Below, piece by piece: positions 16,705-23,636 of a DNA stretch of 35,390 bases (the stretch's first letter is position 1; every line of letters begins with the position of its first letter). A program made the position numbers and the translations under genes. Source of the stretch: RHKX01 sp964497825 (GTDB lineage Bacteria; Actinomycetota; Thermoleophilia; Solirubrobacterales; 70-9); the NCBI GenBank assembly GCA_964497825.1, contig CAZCFA010000027.1:1-35390 (forward strand). Reading direction: 5' to 3'. Under the pieces are notes generated by a model that saw only the letters and a list, made by a program, of their open reading frames with translations, did not search any database and had not been told where the DNA came from.

Positions 16705-17976
16705 GTGAGGGTCCTCGTCATCGGCGGTGGCGGTCGCGAGCACGCGATCGTCCGCGCCCTGGCCCGCTCCCGGCACCGGCCGGAGCTCTGCTGCGCGCCC
16801 GGCAACCCGGGGATCGGCGCCGAGGCCGAGCTGCTCGCGCTCGCCGTCGACGACGCCGAGGGCATCGTCGCCGCGGCCCGCCAGCGGGCGATCGACCTCG
16901 TCGTCATCGGGCCTGAGGCGCCGCTGGTCGCGGGCCTCGCCGACGCGCTCGCCGCGGCCGGGATCGCCGCCTTCGGCCCGAGCGCCGCGGCGGCGCAGCT
17001 CGAGGGCTCGAAGGTCTACGCGAAGCAGGCGATGGCAGCCGCCGGCGTGCCGACCGCGGGCCACGCGGTCGTCGCCGACCGCGAAGCCGCGCTCGCCCAG
17101 CTCGCGGACGTCGAGTACCCGGTGGTGCTCAAGGCCGACGGGCTCGCCGCCGGCAAGGGCGTGATCATCGCCGCCGACGAGGCCGAGGCGCGGGCGGCGG
17201 TCGAGGCGTTCTTCACCGAGCGCCGGTTCGGGTCGACCAGCGTGCTGATCGAGGAGCACCTCGCCGGCGAGGAGCTGTCGCTGCTGACGATCTGCGACGG
17301 CGACAACGTCGTCGCGCTCGCTCCCGCCCAGGACTACAAGCGGATCTTCGACGGCGACGAGGGACCGAACACCGGCGGCATGGGCAGCTACTCCCCGGTT
17401 CCCGGGGTCGGCGCCGGCGACGTCGAGCGGATCGTCGCCACCGTGCACGCGCCGATCGTCGAGCTGATGGCGGCACGCGGCACTCCCTTCCACGGCGTCC
17501 TCTACGCGGGGCTGATGATGACCGCCGACGGGCCGCGGGTGCTCGAGTTCAACTGCCGGTTCGGCGACCCCGAGACGCAGGCGGTGCTGCCGCGGATGCG
17601 CAGCGACCTGCTCGACCTCTGCCTCGCCGCCGGCGAGCGCGGCGGCCTCGCCGGGACCGCGGCCGAGTTCGCCGACGAATGGGCGGTGACGCTGGTGCTC
17701 GCATCCGCCGGCTACCCGGAGAGCTCGTCGAAGGGCGACGTGATCACGGGGCTCGACGAGGCCGCCGCGACCGGCGCCGAGATCACCCACGCGGGGACGG
17801 CCGCGCGCGACGGCGCGATCGTCACCGCGGGCGGGCGCGTGCTGAACGTGACCGCGCTCGGGGCCGACGCCGAAGCCGCCCGCCGCCGCGCCTACGATGC
17901 GGCCCAGCGGATCAGCTTCGAAGGGCGCCAGATCCGCACCGACATCGCCGCCCGTGCGGTTGCGCCGGCGGATTGA
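16705..17976 (+). CDS. purD: Phosphoribosylamine-glycine ligase (GAR synthetase)
   Basis: 423 residues from GTG 16705. PurD joins phosphoribosylamine and glycine with ATP to form GAR, step 2 of purine synthesis. N-domain RVLVIGGGGREHAIVRAL and the PGNPGIG loop are diagnostic. The ATP-grasp domain shows EGSKVYAKQAMAAAGVPTAGH, VLKADGLAAGKGVIIA and the metal-binding LEFNCRFGDPETQAVLPRM. YKRIFDGDEGPNTGGMGSYSPVP is the PurD signature. Length is normal. It follows the GYD gene by 10 bases and precedes purE by 34 bases, all in one direction. Confidence 0.98.
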   Translation: MRVLVIGGGGREHAIVRALARSRHRPELCCAPGNPGIGAEAELLALAVDDAEGIVAAARQRAIDLVVIGPEAPLVAGLADALAAAGIAAFGPSAAAAQLEGSKVYAKQAMAAAGVPTAGHAVVADREAALAQLADVEYPVVLKADGLAAGKGVIIAADEAEARAAVEAFFTERRFGSTSVLIEEHLAGEELSLLTICDGDNVVALAPAQDYKRIFDGDEGPNTGGMGSYSPVPGVGAGDVERIVATVHAPIVELMAARGTPFHGVLYAGLMMTADGPRVLEFNCRFGDPETQAVLPRMRSDLLDLCLAAGERGGLAGTAAEFADEWAVTLVLASAGYPESSSKGDVITGLDEAAATGAEITHAGTAARDGAIVTAGGRVLNVTALGADAEAARRRAYDAAQRISFEGRQIRTDIAARAVAPAD

Positions 17977-18010
17977 CCAGAGACCGACCAGAACCAGAAG
18001 CGGAGGAAGA

Positions 18011-18544
18011 ATGAGCGAGGCCGACCCGACCCCGACACCGCGCGGCGTCGCCGTGCCCGAGGGCGAGCTGCCCGGCAACGGCGGGAGCGCCGGCGACGTG
18101 ATGGCGGAGGTCGAGCGCGCCTTCGAGGAGATCGAGGTCGACTCGCCGCTGGTCGGGATCATCATGGGGTCCCCCAACGACAAGCCGAAGATGCAGCCCG
18201 CGGGCAAGGCGCTGCACGAGGCCGGGATCTCCTACGAGGTGCGGGTGATGAGCGCCCACCGGACGCCCGAGGTGGTCGCCGACTACTGCAAGAACGCGCA
18301 GATGCGCGGGCTCCGGGTGATCATCGCCGGCGCCGGGATGAGCGCGGCGCTGCCCGGCGTCGCCGCCGCCTACACGAGCCTGCCGGTGATCGGCGTGCCG
18401 ATCCTCGGCAAGAGCCTGAACGGGCTCGACTCGCTGCTGACGATCGCGCAGATGCCGCCCGGCGTCCCGGTCGCCTGCATGGCGGTCGACGGAGCGAAGA
18501 ACGCGGGCCTGTTCGCGGTCCGGATCGTCGAGCTCACGGGCTGA
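18011..18544 (+). CDS. purE: PurE-type 5-(carboxyamino)imidazole ribonucleotide mutase, atypical
   Basis: 177 residues from ATG 18011, preceded by GGAGGAAGA. Normal PurE interconverts N5-CAIR and CAIR. The core begins at about residue 47 (VGIIMGSPNDKPKM) after a 45-residue acidic/proline-rich extension. Ser54, Asp57 and His83 (SAHRTP) align with E. coli Ser16, Asp19 and His45. E. coli GGAAHLPG is here GMSAALPG, so the His75 position is Ala113. E. coli Trp20 is Lys. The C-terminal tail after the NAGLFAVRIVELTG helix is missing about 25 residues compared with E. coli. The variant appears to be a lineage form of the family rather than a broken gene. No purK is in the window. Confidence 0.9.
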   Translation: MSEADPTPTPRGVAVPEGELPGNGGSAGDVMAEVERAFEEIEVDSPLVGIIMGSPNDKPKMQPAGKALHEAGISYEVRVMSAHRTPEVVADYCKNAQMRGLRVIIAGAGMSAALPGVAAAYTSLPVIGVPILGKSLNGLDSLLTIAQMPPGVPVACMAVDGAKNAGLFAVRIVELTG

Positions 18545-18565
18545 GGCGGCGCGAATGGGCCGACC

Positions 18566-19858
18566 GTGATTCCCCGCTACACCCGGCCCGAGATCGGCGC
18601 CGTCTGGACCCCGCGGCGCAAGATGGAGGGCTGGCTCGAGGTCGAGCTCGCGGTCACCGACGCCCTGGCCGAGGCCGGGACCGTGCCCGCCGCGGCCGCC
18701 GCCGCCTGCCGCGAGCGCGCATCGTTCACGGTCGAGGCGGTCGCCGAGCGCGAGCGCACGACCAACCACGACGTCGCCGCCTTCGTCGACGTCGTCGCCG
18801 CCTCGATCGGCGCCGAGGGACGCTGGATCCACTACGGCCTCACCTCCTCCGACGTGCTCGACACGGCGCTGGCGACGCAGATCGTCGCCGCCGGCGAGAT
18901 CGTCGTTGCCGGAGCGATCGGCTTCCGCGACGCGCTGATCGCGCGCGCGTTCGAGCTCCGCGACGTTCCCTGCGTCGGCCGCACCCACGGCATCCACGCC
19001 GAGCCGACCAGCTTCGGGCTGCGGCTCGCCGGCTTCGCCTTCGAGGCCGACCGCAACGTCGAGCGGCTGCGGCGGGCGTTCAAGCAGGCCGCCGTCGGCA
19101 AGCTCTCGGGCGCGGTCGGCACCTACGCCTCGCTGCCGCCGACCGTCGAGGCGGCGGTGATGGGGCGGCTCGGGCTCAGCGCCGAGGACGCCTCGACCCA
19201 GATCGTCCCCCGCGACCGCCACGCCGAGCTGCTCGGCGCCGTCGCGCTCGCGGGCGCCGGGCTCGAACGCTTCGCAACCGAGGTCCGCAACCTGCAGCGG
19301 ACCGAGGTGCGCGAGGTCGAGGAGCCGTTCGGCTCGGGCCAGAAAGGCTCCTCGGCGATGCCGCACAAGCGCAACCCGATCACGACCGAGCGGATCACCG
19401 GCCTCGCCCGGGTACTGCGCGGCTACGCGCAGGCCGGGCTCGAGAACGTCGCGCTGTGGCACGAGCGCGACATCTCCCACTCCGGCGCCGAGCGGGTGAT
19501 CCTGCCCGACGCGACGATCGCGCTCGACTACATGCAGGACCTCGCGACGCGGGTCGCCGGCGGCATGGTCGTCCACGCCGACCGCATGGCCGAGAACCTC
19601 GAGCTCACCCACGGCGCGATCTACTCGCAGCGGGCGCTGACGGCGCTGATCGATGCCGGGATGGCTCGCGACGATGCCTACCGCCTCGTCCAGGAGAACG
19701 CGCAGCGCGCCTGGGACGAGCGGACGCCGTTCCGGGAGCTGCTGCGGGCGGCCGTTGCCGGGGATGACGTCGAGATCGATGTCGACGCGATCTTCGACCC
19801 GACGGCCTACCTCAGCCACGCCGGCGAGGTCTTCGACCGGCTCGAGGAGCTGCGGTAG
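18566..19858 (+). CDS. purB: Adenylosuccinate lyase
   Basis: 430 residues from GTG 18566. Cytoplasmic tetramer that cleaves SAICAR to AICAR plus fumarate, and adenylosuccinate to AMP plus fumarate. The N-terminus IPRYTRPEIGAVWTPRRKMEGWLEVE is typical of the bacterial PurB subfamily. TTNHDVAAFVDVV and YGLTSSDVLDTALATQ are conserved substrate-binding blocks, GRTHGIHAEP carries the catalytic His, and GSSAMPHKRNPI (about 260-271) is the fumarase/aspartase superfamily signature with the catalytic Ser loop. It starts 21 bases after purE. After it comes a 167-base repeat-filled gap. Confidence 0.98.
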   Translation: MIPRYTRPEIGAVWTPRRKMEGWLEVELAVTDALAEAGTVPAAAAAACRERASFTVEAVAERERTTNHDVAAFVDVVAASIGAEGRWIHYGLTSSDVLDTALATQIVAAGEIVVAGAIGFRDALIARAFELRDVPCVGRTHGIHAEPTSFGLRLAGFAFEADRNVERLRRAFKQAAVGKLSGAVGTYASLPPTVEAAVMGRLGLSAEDASTQIVPRDRHAELLGAVALAGAGLERFATEVRNLQRTEVREVEEPFGSGQKGSSAMPHKRNPITTERITGLARVLRGYAQAGLENVALWHERDISHSGAERVILPDATIALDYMQDLATRVAGGMVVHADRMAENLELTHGAIYSQRALTALIDAGMARDDAYRLVQENAQRAWDERTPFRELLRAAVAGDDVEIDVDAIFDPTAYLSHAGEVFDRLEELR

Positions 19859-19871
19859 CCGGCGCCCGCGG

Positions 19872-20025
19872 CGTCGAGGGATCCCTCGCGATGGGCGCCC
19901 GTGCGCGCCGAACCCTCAAGGGATCCTGGCTGTGGGCACGCGTCGAGCGTCGAGCGTCGAGGCCCCGAGCGTCGAGCGATCCTTGCTGTGGGCGCCCGTG
20001 CGCGCCGAACGTCGAGGGATCCTGG
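19872..20025. repeat. Degenerate direct repeats around a GTCGAGNGATCC core
   Basis: About four degenerate copies of a unit containing (G)TCGAG-G-GATCC...GGCTGTGGGCGCCCGTGCGCGCCGAAC occur near 19872, 19915, 19970 and 20010. The two best copies (from 19892 and 19989, 97 bases apart) share TGGGCGCCCGTGCGCGCCGAAC followed a few bases later by GGGATCCTGGCT. The last copy runs directly into the 46-bp palindromic element at 20006-20051. The region is non-coding, between purB and the convergent zinc-ribbon gene. Confidence 0.65.
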
Positions 20026-20051
20026 CTATAGGGGGTAGAAATTGACGTTCG
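20006..20051. repeat. 46-bp palindromic element, copy A
   Basis: Begins with CGAACGTC (20006-20013) and ends with GACGTTCG (20044-20051), perfect 8-bp inverted arms. The interior contains GGCTATAGGGGGTAG. Same length and arm sequence as copies B and C at 34954-34999 and 35015-35060. The interior palindrome is degraded here. Copy A overlaps the 3' end of the zinc-ribbon gene. Confidence 0.8.
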
Positions 20052-20325
20052 GCGGGGGCGAGGTCGCGCTCGGAGGGCGCGCGGCGATCGCCCGCTCGTT
20101 GCCGGCCGCGGCGGCGGCCCGCGTCTCCTCCGTGGTCGGATAGGGGACGATCAGGAGCATCTGGTCGCACTCGGGGCAGTGGACGTCGAGGAGCGTGTCG
20201 TAGGGCTCCTGGGTGGCGGACCCCGGGCCCCTCCAGCCGCAGGTCTCGCAGCGCAGCAGCGCCTCGGAGTCGTAGTCCCAGTATCCGATCATCTGCGCAG
20301 CGATTCCACTGTGTAGATCGCGCAC
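20026..20325 (-). CDS. Small zinc-ribbon protein
   Basis: 99 residues from GTG 20325 (AAAGGGCGG just upstream); ATG 20292, giving IGYWDYDSEALLRCETCGW, is an alternative start. Two CxxC knuckles (CETCGW and CPECDQ), about 23 residues apart, make a treble-clef/zinc-ribbon site, typical of small nucleic-acid- or protein-binding modules. The rest is a Pro/Ala-rich tail. The last residues NVNFYPL and the stop codon come from the 46-bp palindromic element, so the gene end seems to have been re-made by that insertion. It is 24 bases downstream of the P450 gene and probably co-transcribed with it. Function unknown. Confidence 0.7.
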   Translation of the reverse strand: MRDLHSGIAAQMIGYWDYDSEALLRCETCGWRGPGSATQEPYDTLLDVHCPECDQMLLIVPYPTTEETRAAAAAGNERAIAARPPSATSPPPNVNFYPL

Positions 20326-20349
20326 GGGCCGCCCTTTCTGACAGTCGGC

Positions 20350-21648
20350 TCAGGCTGCGAGGACGCGGGTACCGGCGCCCGGGACCAGCGTGATCCCGGC
20401 CAGCCGCGGCCGCTCACGTGCCGGCTCGGCCGCGCGCAGCTCGGTCCGGCACAGCACCTCGCCGAGCACGATGCGCATCTCGAGCTGCGCGAAGGCGGCG
20501 CCGATGCAGCGGCGAACGCCGCCGCCGAACGGCAGCCACGCGAACGTGTCCGGGCGCGACCCGAGGAAGCGTTCAGGACGGAACTCGTAAGGGTCGGAAT
20601 AGATGTCGGGGCGGGTGTGTGTGAGATAGACGGAGGCCAGCACCGACGTGGCCGCCGGCAGCTCGTAGCCGCCGAGCGACGCCGCCGCGGGGATCTTGCG
20701 GCCGACGCTGGTGATCACGGGGCGGAGCCGCAGCGCCTCGGTCGCGACCGCATCGAGGTAGGCGTGCTCGCCGGCGGCGGCGGCGTCGCGGGCGCTGGCG
20801 AGCCGGTCGGGGTCATGCAGCAGCAGGTCGAAGGCCCAGGCGAGCGCCGTCGCGGTCGTCTCGTGGCCGGCGACGAGCAGCGTCAGCAGCTGGTCGCGGA
20901 GCTCACCGTCGTCGATCGCGGTGCCGTCTTCGAAGCGAGCGGCAACCAGTAGCGAGAGAACGTCCTCGCGCTCGGCGAGCGCCGGATCGGCGCGGCGGCT
21001 GGCGATCTCGGCGGCGAGCAGCGCGTCGACGCGGCCGAGCAGGCGCTGCGCCGGCGCGTTGGGACCGAAGCGGCCGAGCGGCCGCGCCATCGCGGTCAGC
21101 GCCGAGGAGAGCGGGCGGCGCACCCGCGCGAGCACGGCGCCGAGCAGCTCGCGCAGCTCGTCATGGCGGGGGCCGTCGGTGACGCCGAAGACGGCGCCGA
21201 GGATCACCTCGAGCGTGATCGCCTGCATCCGTGAGCGCAGCTCGAACGGCTCGCCGCCGCGGGGCCAGCGCTCGATCTCGGCGACGGCGGCGCGGGCGAT
21301 CGACGCCTCGTATACGCGCATGCGTTCGCCGTGGAAGGGCGGCAGCATCAGCCTGCGGCGCCGCAAGTGCTCCTCCCCCTCCAGCAGCAGCAGCGATCGC
21401 GAGCCGACGATCGGCTCCAGGGTCAAGGCCCGTCCCGACGGCAGCGTGTTCTCACGGTCAGCCGCGAACAACGCCTTGACCGAGTCCGGGTCGCTGATCA
21501 CGACGAGCGGGTCGAGGGTCGGAAACCGCAGCGTGAACGTGCCGCCGTGACGCTCTCGGCAGCGCTCCAAGAACGGCAGGTGGCGGATCATCCATCCGAG
21601 GGCCTGGACGGCCGCGGGCGCGCGAGGACCGGGCGGCAGGGAACTCAT
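20350..21648 (-). CDS. Cytochrome P450
   Basis: 432 residues from ATG 21648. Haem-thiolate monooxygenase expected to need a ferredoxin and reductase, neither of which is in the window. The I-helix oxygen-activation motif LLVAGHETTATALAW, the K-helix ExxR in TEALRLRP, the meander PYEFRPERFLG, and the haem loop FGGGVRRCIGAAFA (axial Cys381) are all present. The N-terminus LPPGPRAPAAVQALGWMIRHLPFLERCRERHGGTFTLRFP resembles the CYP110/CYP102-like soluble bacterial class with a proline-rich hinge. No membrane anchor. Substrate unknown. A TAGCTT box ends 9 bases before the start, and the promoter region is shared with divergent purC (92 bases between starts). Confidence 0.95.
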   Translation of the reverse strand: MSSLPPGPRAPAAVQALGWMIRHLPFLERCRERHGGTFTLRFPTLDPLVVISDPDSVKALFAADRENTLPSGRALTLEPIVGSRSLLLLEGEEHLRRRRLMLPPFHGERMRVYEASIARAAVAEIERWPRGGEPFELRSRMQAITLEVILGAVFGVTDGPRHDELRELLGAVLARVRRPLSSALTAMARPLGRFGPNAPAQRLLGRVDALLAAEIASRRADPALAEREDVLSLLVAARFEDGTAIDDGELRDQLLTLLVAGHETTATALAWAFDLLLHDPDRLASARDAAAAGEHAYLDAVATEALRLRPVITSVGRKIPAAASLGGYELPAATSVLASVYLTHTRPDIYSDPYEFRPERFLGSRPDTFAWLPFGGGVRRCIGAAFAQLEMRIVLGEVLCRTELRAAEPARERPRLAGITLVPGAGTRVLAA

Positions 21649-21657
21649 CGTTGGTCG

Positions 21658-21663
21658 AAGCTA
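21658..21663 (-). promoter_or_regulatory. -10 box of the P450 gene (TAGCTT)
   Basis: On the minus strand TAGCTT is followed by 9 bases and ATG 21648. No SD is seen. Confidence 0.45.
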
Positions 21664-21727
21664 GCGCGGTTGCCGCTGCTTGCGGCTTTCTGCCCGCGGT
21701 CGGGGCGGCGCGACCCGGAGCCGTTGC

Positions 21728-21733
21728 TAGGGT
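21728..21733 (+). promoter_or_regulatory. -10 box of purC (TAGGGT), leaderless
   Basis: TAGGGT is followed by 7 bases and ATG 21741. There is no SD (the bases before the ATG are CGCCCCC), which supports leaderless translation. Confidence 0.55.
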
Positions 21734-21740
21734 CGCCCCC

Positions 21741-22595
21741 ATGCCCGCGCTCGACGAGCTCAACCTGCACTCCAGCGGCAAGGTCCGCGAGATCTACGAG
21801 GCCGGCGAGGGGGAGCTGGTGATGGTCGCCTCCGACCGCATCTCCGCCTTCGACGTGGTCCTGCCCGAGCCGATTCCCGACAAGGGCAAGGTGCTGACCC
21901 AGATGTCGATCTTCTGGTTCGAGACGACCGGGGCGATCGTTCCCAACCACTTCATCAGCGAGGACGTTCCCGACGAGGTCGCGGGTCGGGCGATCCGCTG
22001 CAAGCGGCTCGAGATGTACCCGGTCGAGTGCGTCGTCCGCGGCTACATCACGGGCTCGGGCTGGAAGGAGTACCAGCAGTCGGGCTCGGTCTGCGGGATC
22101 GAGCTGCCGGGCGGGCTGCAGGAGTCCGACCAGCTCCCGGAGCCGATCTTCACGCCGGCGACGAAGGCCGAGATCGGCGACCACGACGAGAACGTCGACT
22201 TCGACCGCGCCGCCGAGATCGTCGGCTCGCGGCCGCTGATGGAGGAGCTGCGGCGGATCTCGATCGAGCTCTACGAGCATGCCCGCGCCCACGCCCACGA
22301 GCGCGGGATCATCCTCGCCGACACCAAGTTCGAGTTCGGCGCCTCGCCCGGCGCCGAGATCGTGCTCGGCGACGAGGTGCTGACCCCCGACTCCTCGCGC
22401 TTCTGGCCCGCCGACGAGTACGAGCCCGGCCGCGGCCAGGCCTCGTTCGACAAGCAGTACGTGCGCGACTACCTGAGCGAGCAGGACTGGAACCGGGAGC
22501 CGCCGGCGCCGCCGCTGCCGGCGGAGGTGATCGCGGGCACGACCGCTCGCTACCGCGAGGCCTACGAGCGGATCACCGGCCGCACGCTGGCCTGA
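21741..22595 (+). CDS. purC: Phosphoribosylaminoimidazole-succinocarboxamide synthase (SAICAR synthetase)
   Basis: 284 residues from ATG 21741; an upstream extension of the frame lacks homology. PurC condenses CAIR with aspartate using ATP to form SAICAR. The motifs SSGKVREIYEAGEGELVMVASDRISAFDVVLPEPIPDKG, VECVVRGYITGSGWKEY, ADTKFEFG and DEVLTPDSSRFWPADEY are the family blocks for phosphate, CAIR and metal binding. YVRDYL near the end is also characteristic. It stands alone behind its own promoter, separated from purB by the P450/zinc-ribbon pair transcribed the other way. Confidence 0.98.
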   Translation: MPALDELNLHSSGKVREIYEAGEGELVMVASDRISAFDVVLPEPIPDKGKVLTQMSIFWFETTGAIVPNHFISEDVPDEVAGRAIRCKRLEMYPVECVVRGYITGSGWKEYQQSGSVCGIELPGGLQESDQLPEPIFTPATKAEIGDHDENVDFDRAAEIVGSRPLMEELRRISIELYEHARAHAHERGIILADTKFEFGASPGAEIVLGDEVLTPDSSRFWPADEYEPGRGQASFDKQYVRDYLSEQDWNREPPAPPLPAEVIAGTTARYREAYERITGRTLA

Positions 22596-22655
22596 GGACG
22601 CGCCTCGCCCGCGCGCAGGTGGCCGGCTGCAGGCCGCGCCGGCGTCGTGCCCGGC

Positions 22656-22661
22656 TACCCT
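22656..22661 (+). promoter_or_regulatory. -10 box of sulfotransferase 1 (TACCCT)
   Basis: TACCCT followed by 9 bases and ATG 22671. No SD is present between them. Confidence 0.45.
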
Positions 22662-22670
22662 GCGGCGCCG

Positions 22671-23636
22671 ATGCCGCCCGCGATCCTGATCCAGGGAATG
22701 CGTCGCTCGGGGACGACGATCCTCTACGACGCGCTGCTCGAGGACCCGGGCCTGCACTGCTTCTACGAGCCCTGGCGCGAGGACACCGAGACCCCCGGCG
22801 GCGGCTCCGACGCGCGCGCGACCGATCCCTTCGCCGAGACGCGGCGGCTGCGGCGGCAGTTTCGCGACGGGCGCTACCCGGGCCTCGAGCTCGCTGACTT
22901 CAACTGCGGCGGGCCCGCGAACCCGAGCCTCGAGCTCGGGCCCGAGCTGCCGGAGCACTGCGCCGGGTTCCTGGCGACGCTGCTCGAGCGCGACGAGCGG
23001 GTGATGGTCAAGGAGACCCGCTTCTACGACAAGCTCGGGGCGGTCCACGCGATCGCGCCCGATGACTCGGTGCTCGTCCACGTGGTCCGCGACCCGCGCG
23101 CGGTCTGCGTCTCGATGATGATGGGGCGGGGGCGCAAGCGCGCTGACGCCTACGCCGATCCCGACGCCTTCTTCGGCGAGCGCGAACGGCGCAAGCTCTG
23201 GTCGAGCCGCCAGCTCTCCGAGCGGCTGCTGGATCTGCACGAGTACGCCGAGCTTCGCGACCCCGCCAACTTCGAGCGGATCCTGCTCGTCTGGAAGCAC
23301 ACGTTCGAGAGCACCCGGCACGCCGGCGGCGAGCTGTTCGGCGACCGCTACGTGCTGCTCCGCAACGAGGACCTGCGGGCCGACCCCGCGGCGACGATCG
23401 CGCGGATCTACGCGGCGGCCGAGCTGCCGACGCCGTCGCAGGTGACCGCCTGGGCCGCCGACAAGGTGCGCCCGCCGGAGCATCCCTACCACCCCGAGGA
23501 CCCACGCTGGGCGCGGGCGATCGCGGCGATCGGGATGCGGGACGCGCTGGTCGAGGCCGGCTATCCGGAGCTGGCCGAGCTCGAGGCGCCGGTCGAGCCG
23601 AACCGCGGGCTACTCGGCCGGCTGCTCGGCCGCTGA
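22671..23636 (+). CDS. Sulfotransferase family protein 1
   Basis: 321 residues from ATG 22671; a GTG at 22647 would add eight residues but would precede the -10 box. PAPS-dependent sulfotransferases transfer sulfate to hydroxyl or amino groups. The 5'-phosphosulfate loop is IQGMRRSGTTILYDAL (residues 7-22). The 3'-phosphate-binding strand and helix is LVHVVRDPRAVCVSMM. The middle region is rich in charged residues, fitting a polar acceptor. No signal peptide is seen, so it acts on cytoplasmic or inner-leaflet acceptors. Its last 27 bases overlap the convergent LAL regulator gene. Family calls from the P-loop alone are broad; a kinase-like role is unlikely but not excluded. Confidence 0.8.
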   Translation: MPPAILIQGMRRSGTTILYDALLEDPGLHCFYEPWREDTETPGGGSDARATDPFAETRRLRRQFRDGRYPGLELADFNCGGPANPSLELGPELPEHCAGFLATLLERDERVMVKETRFYDKLGAVHAIAPDDSVLVHVVRDPRAVCVSMMMGRGRKRADAYADPDAFFGERERRKLWSSRQLSERLLDLHEYAELRDPANFERILLVWKHTFESTRHAGGELFGDRYVLLRNEDLRADPAATIARIYAAAELPTPSQVTAWAADKVRPPEHPYHPEDPRWARAIAAIGMRDALVEAGYPELAELEAPVEPNRGLLGRLLGR

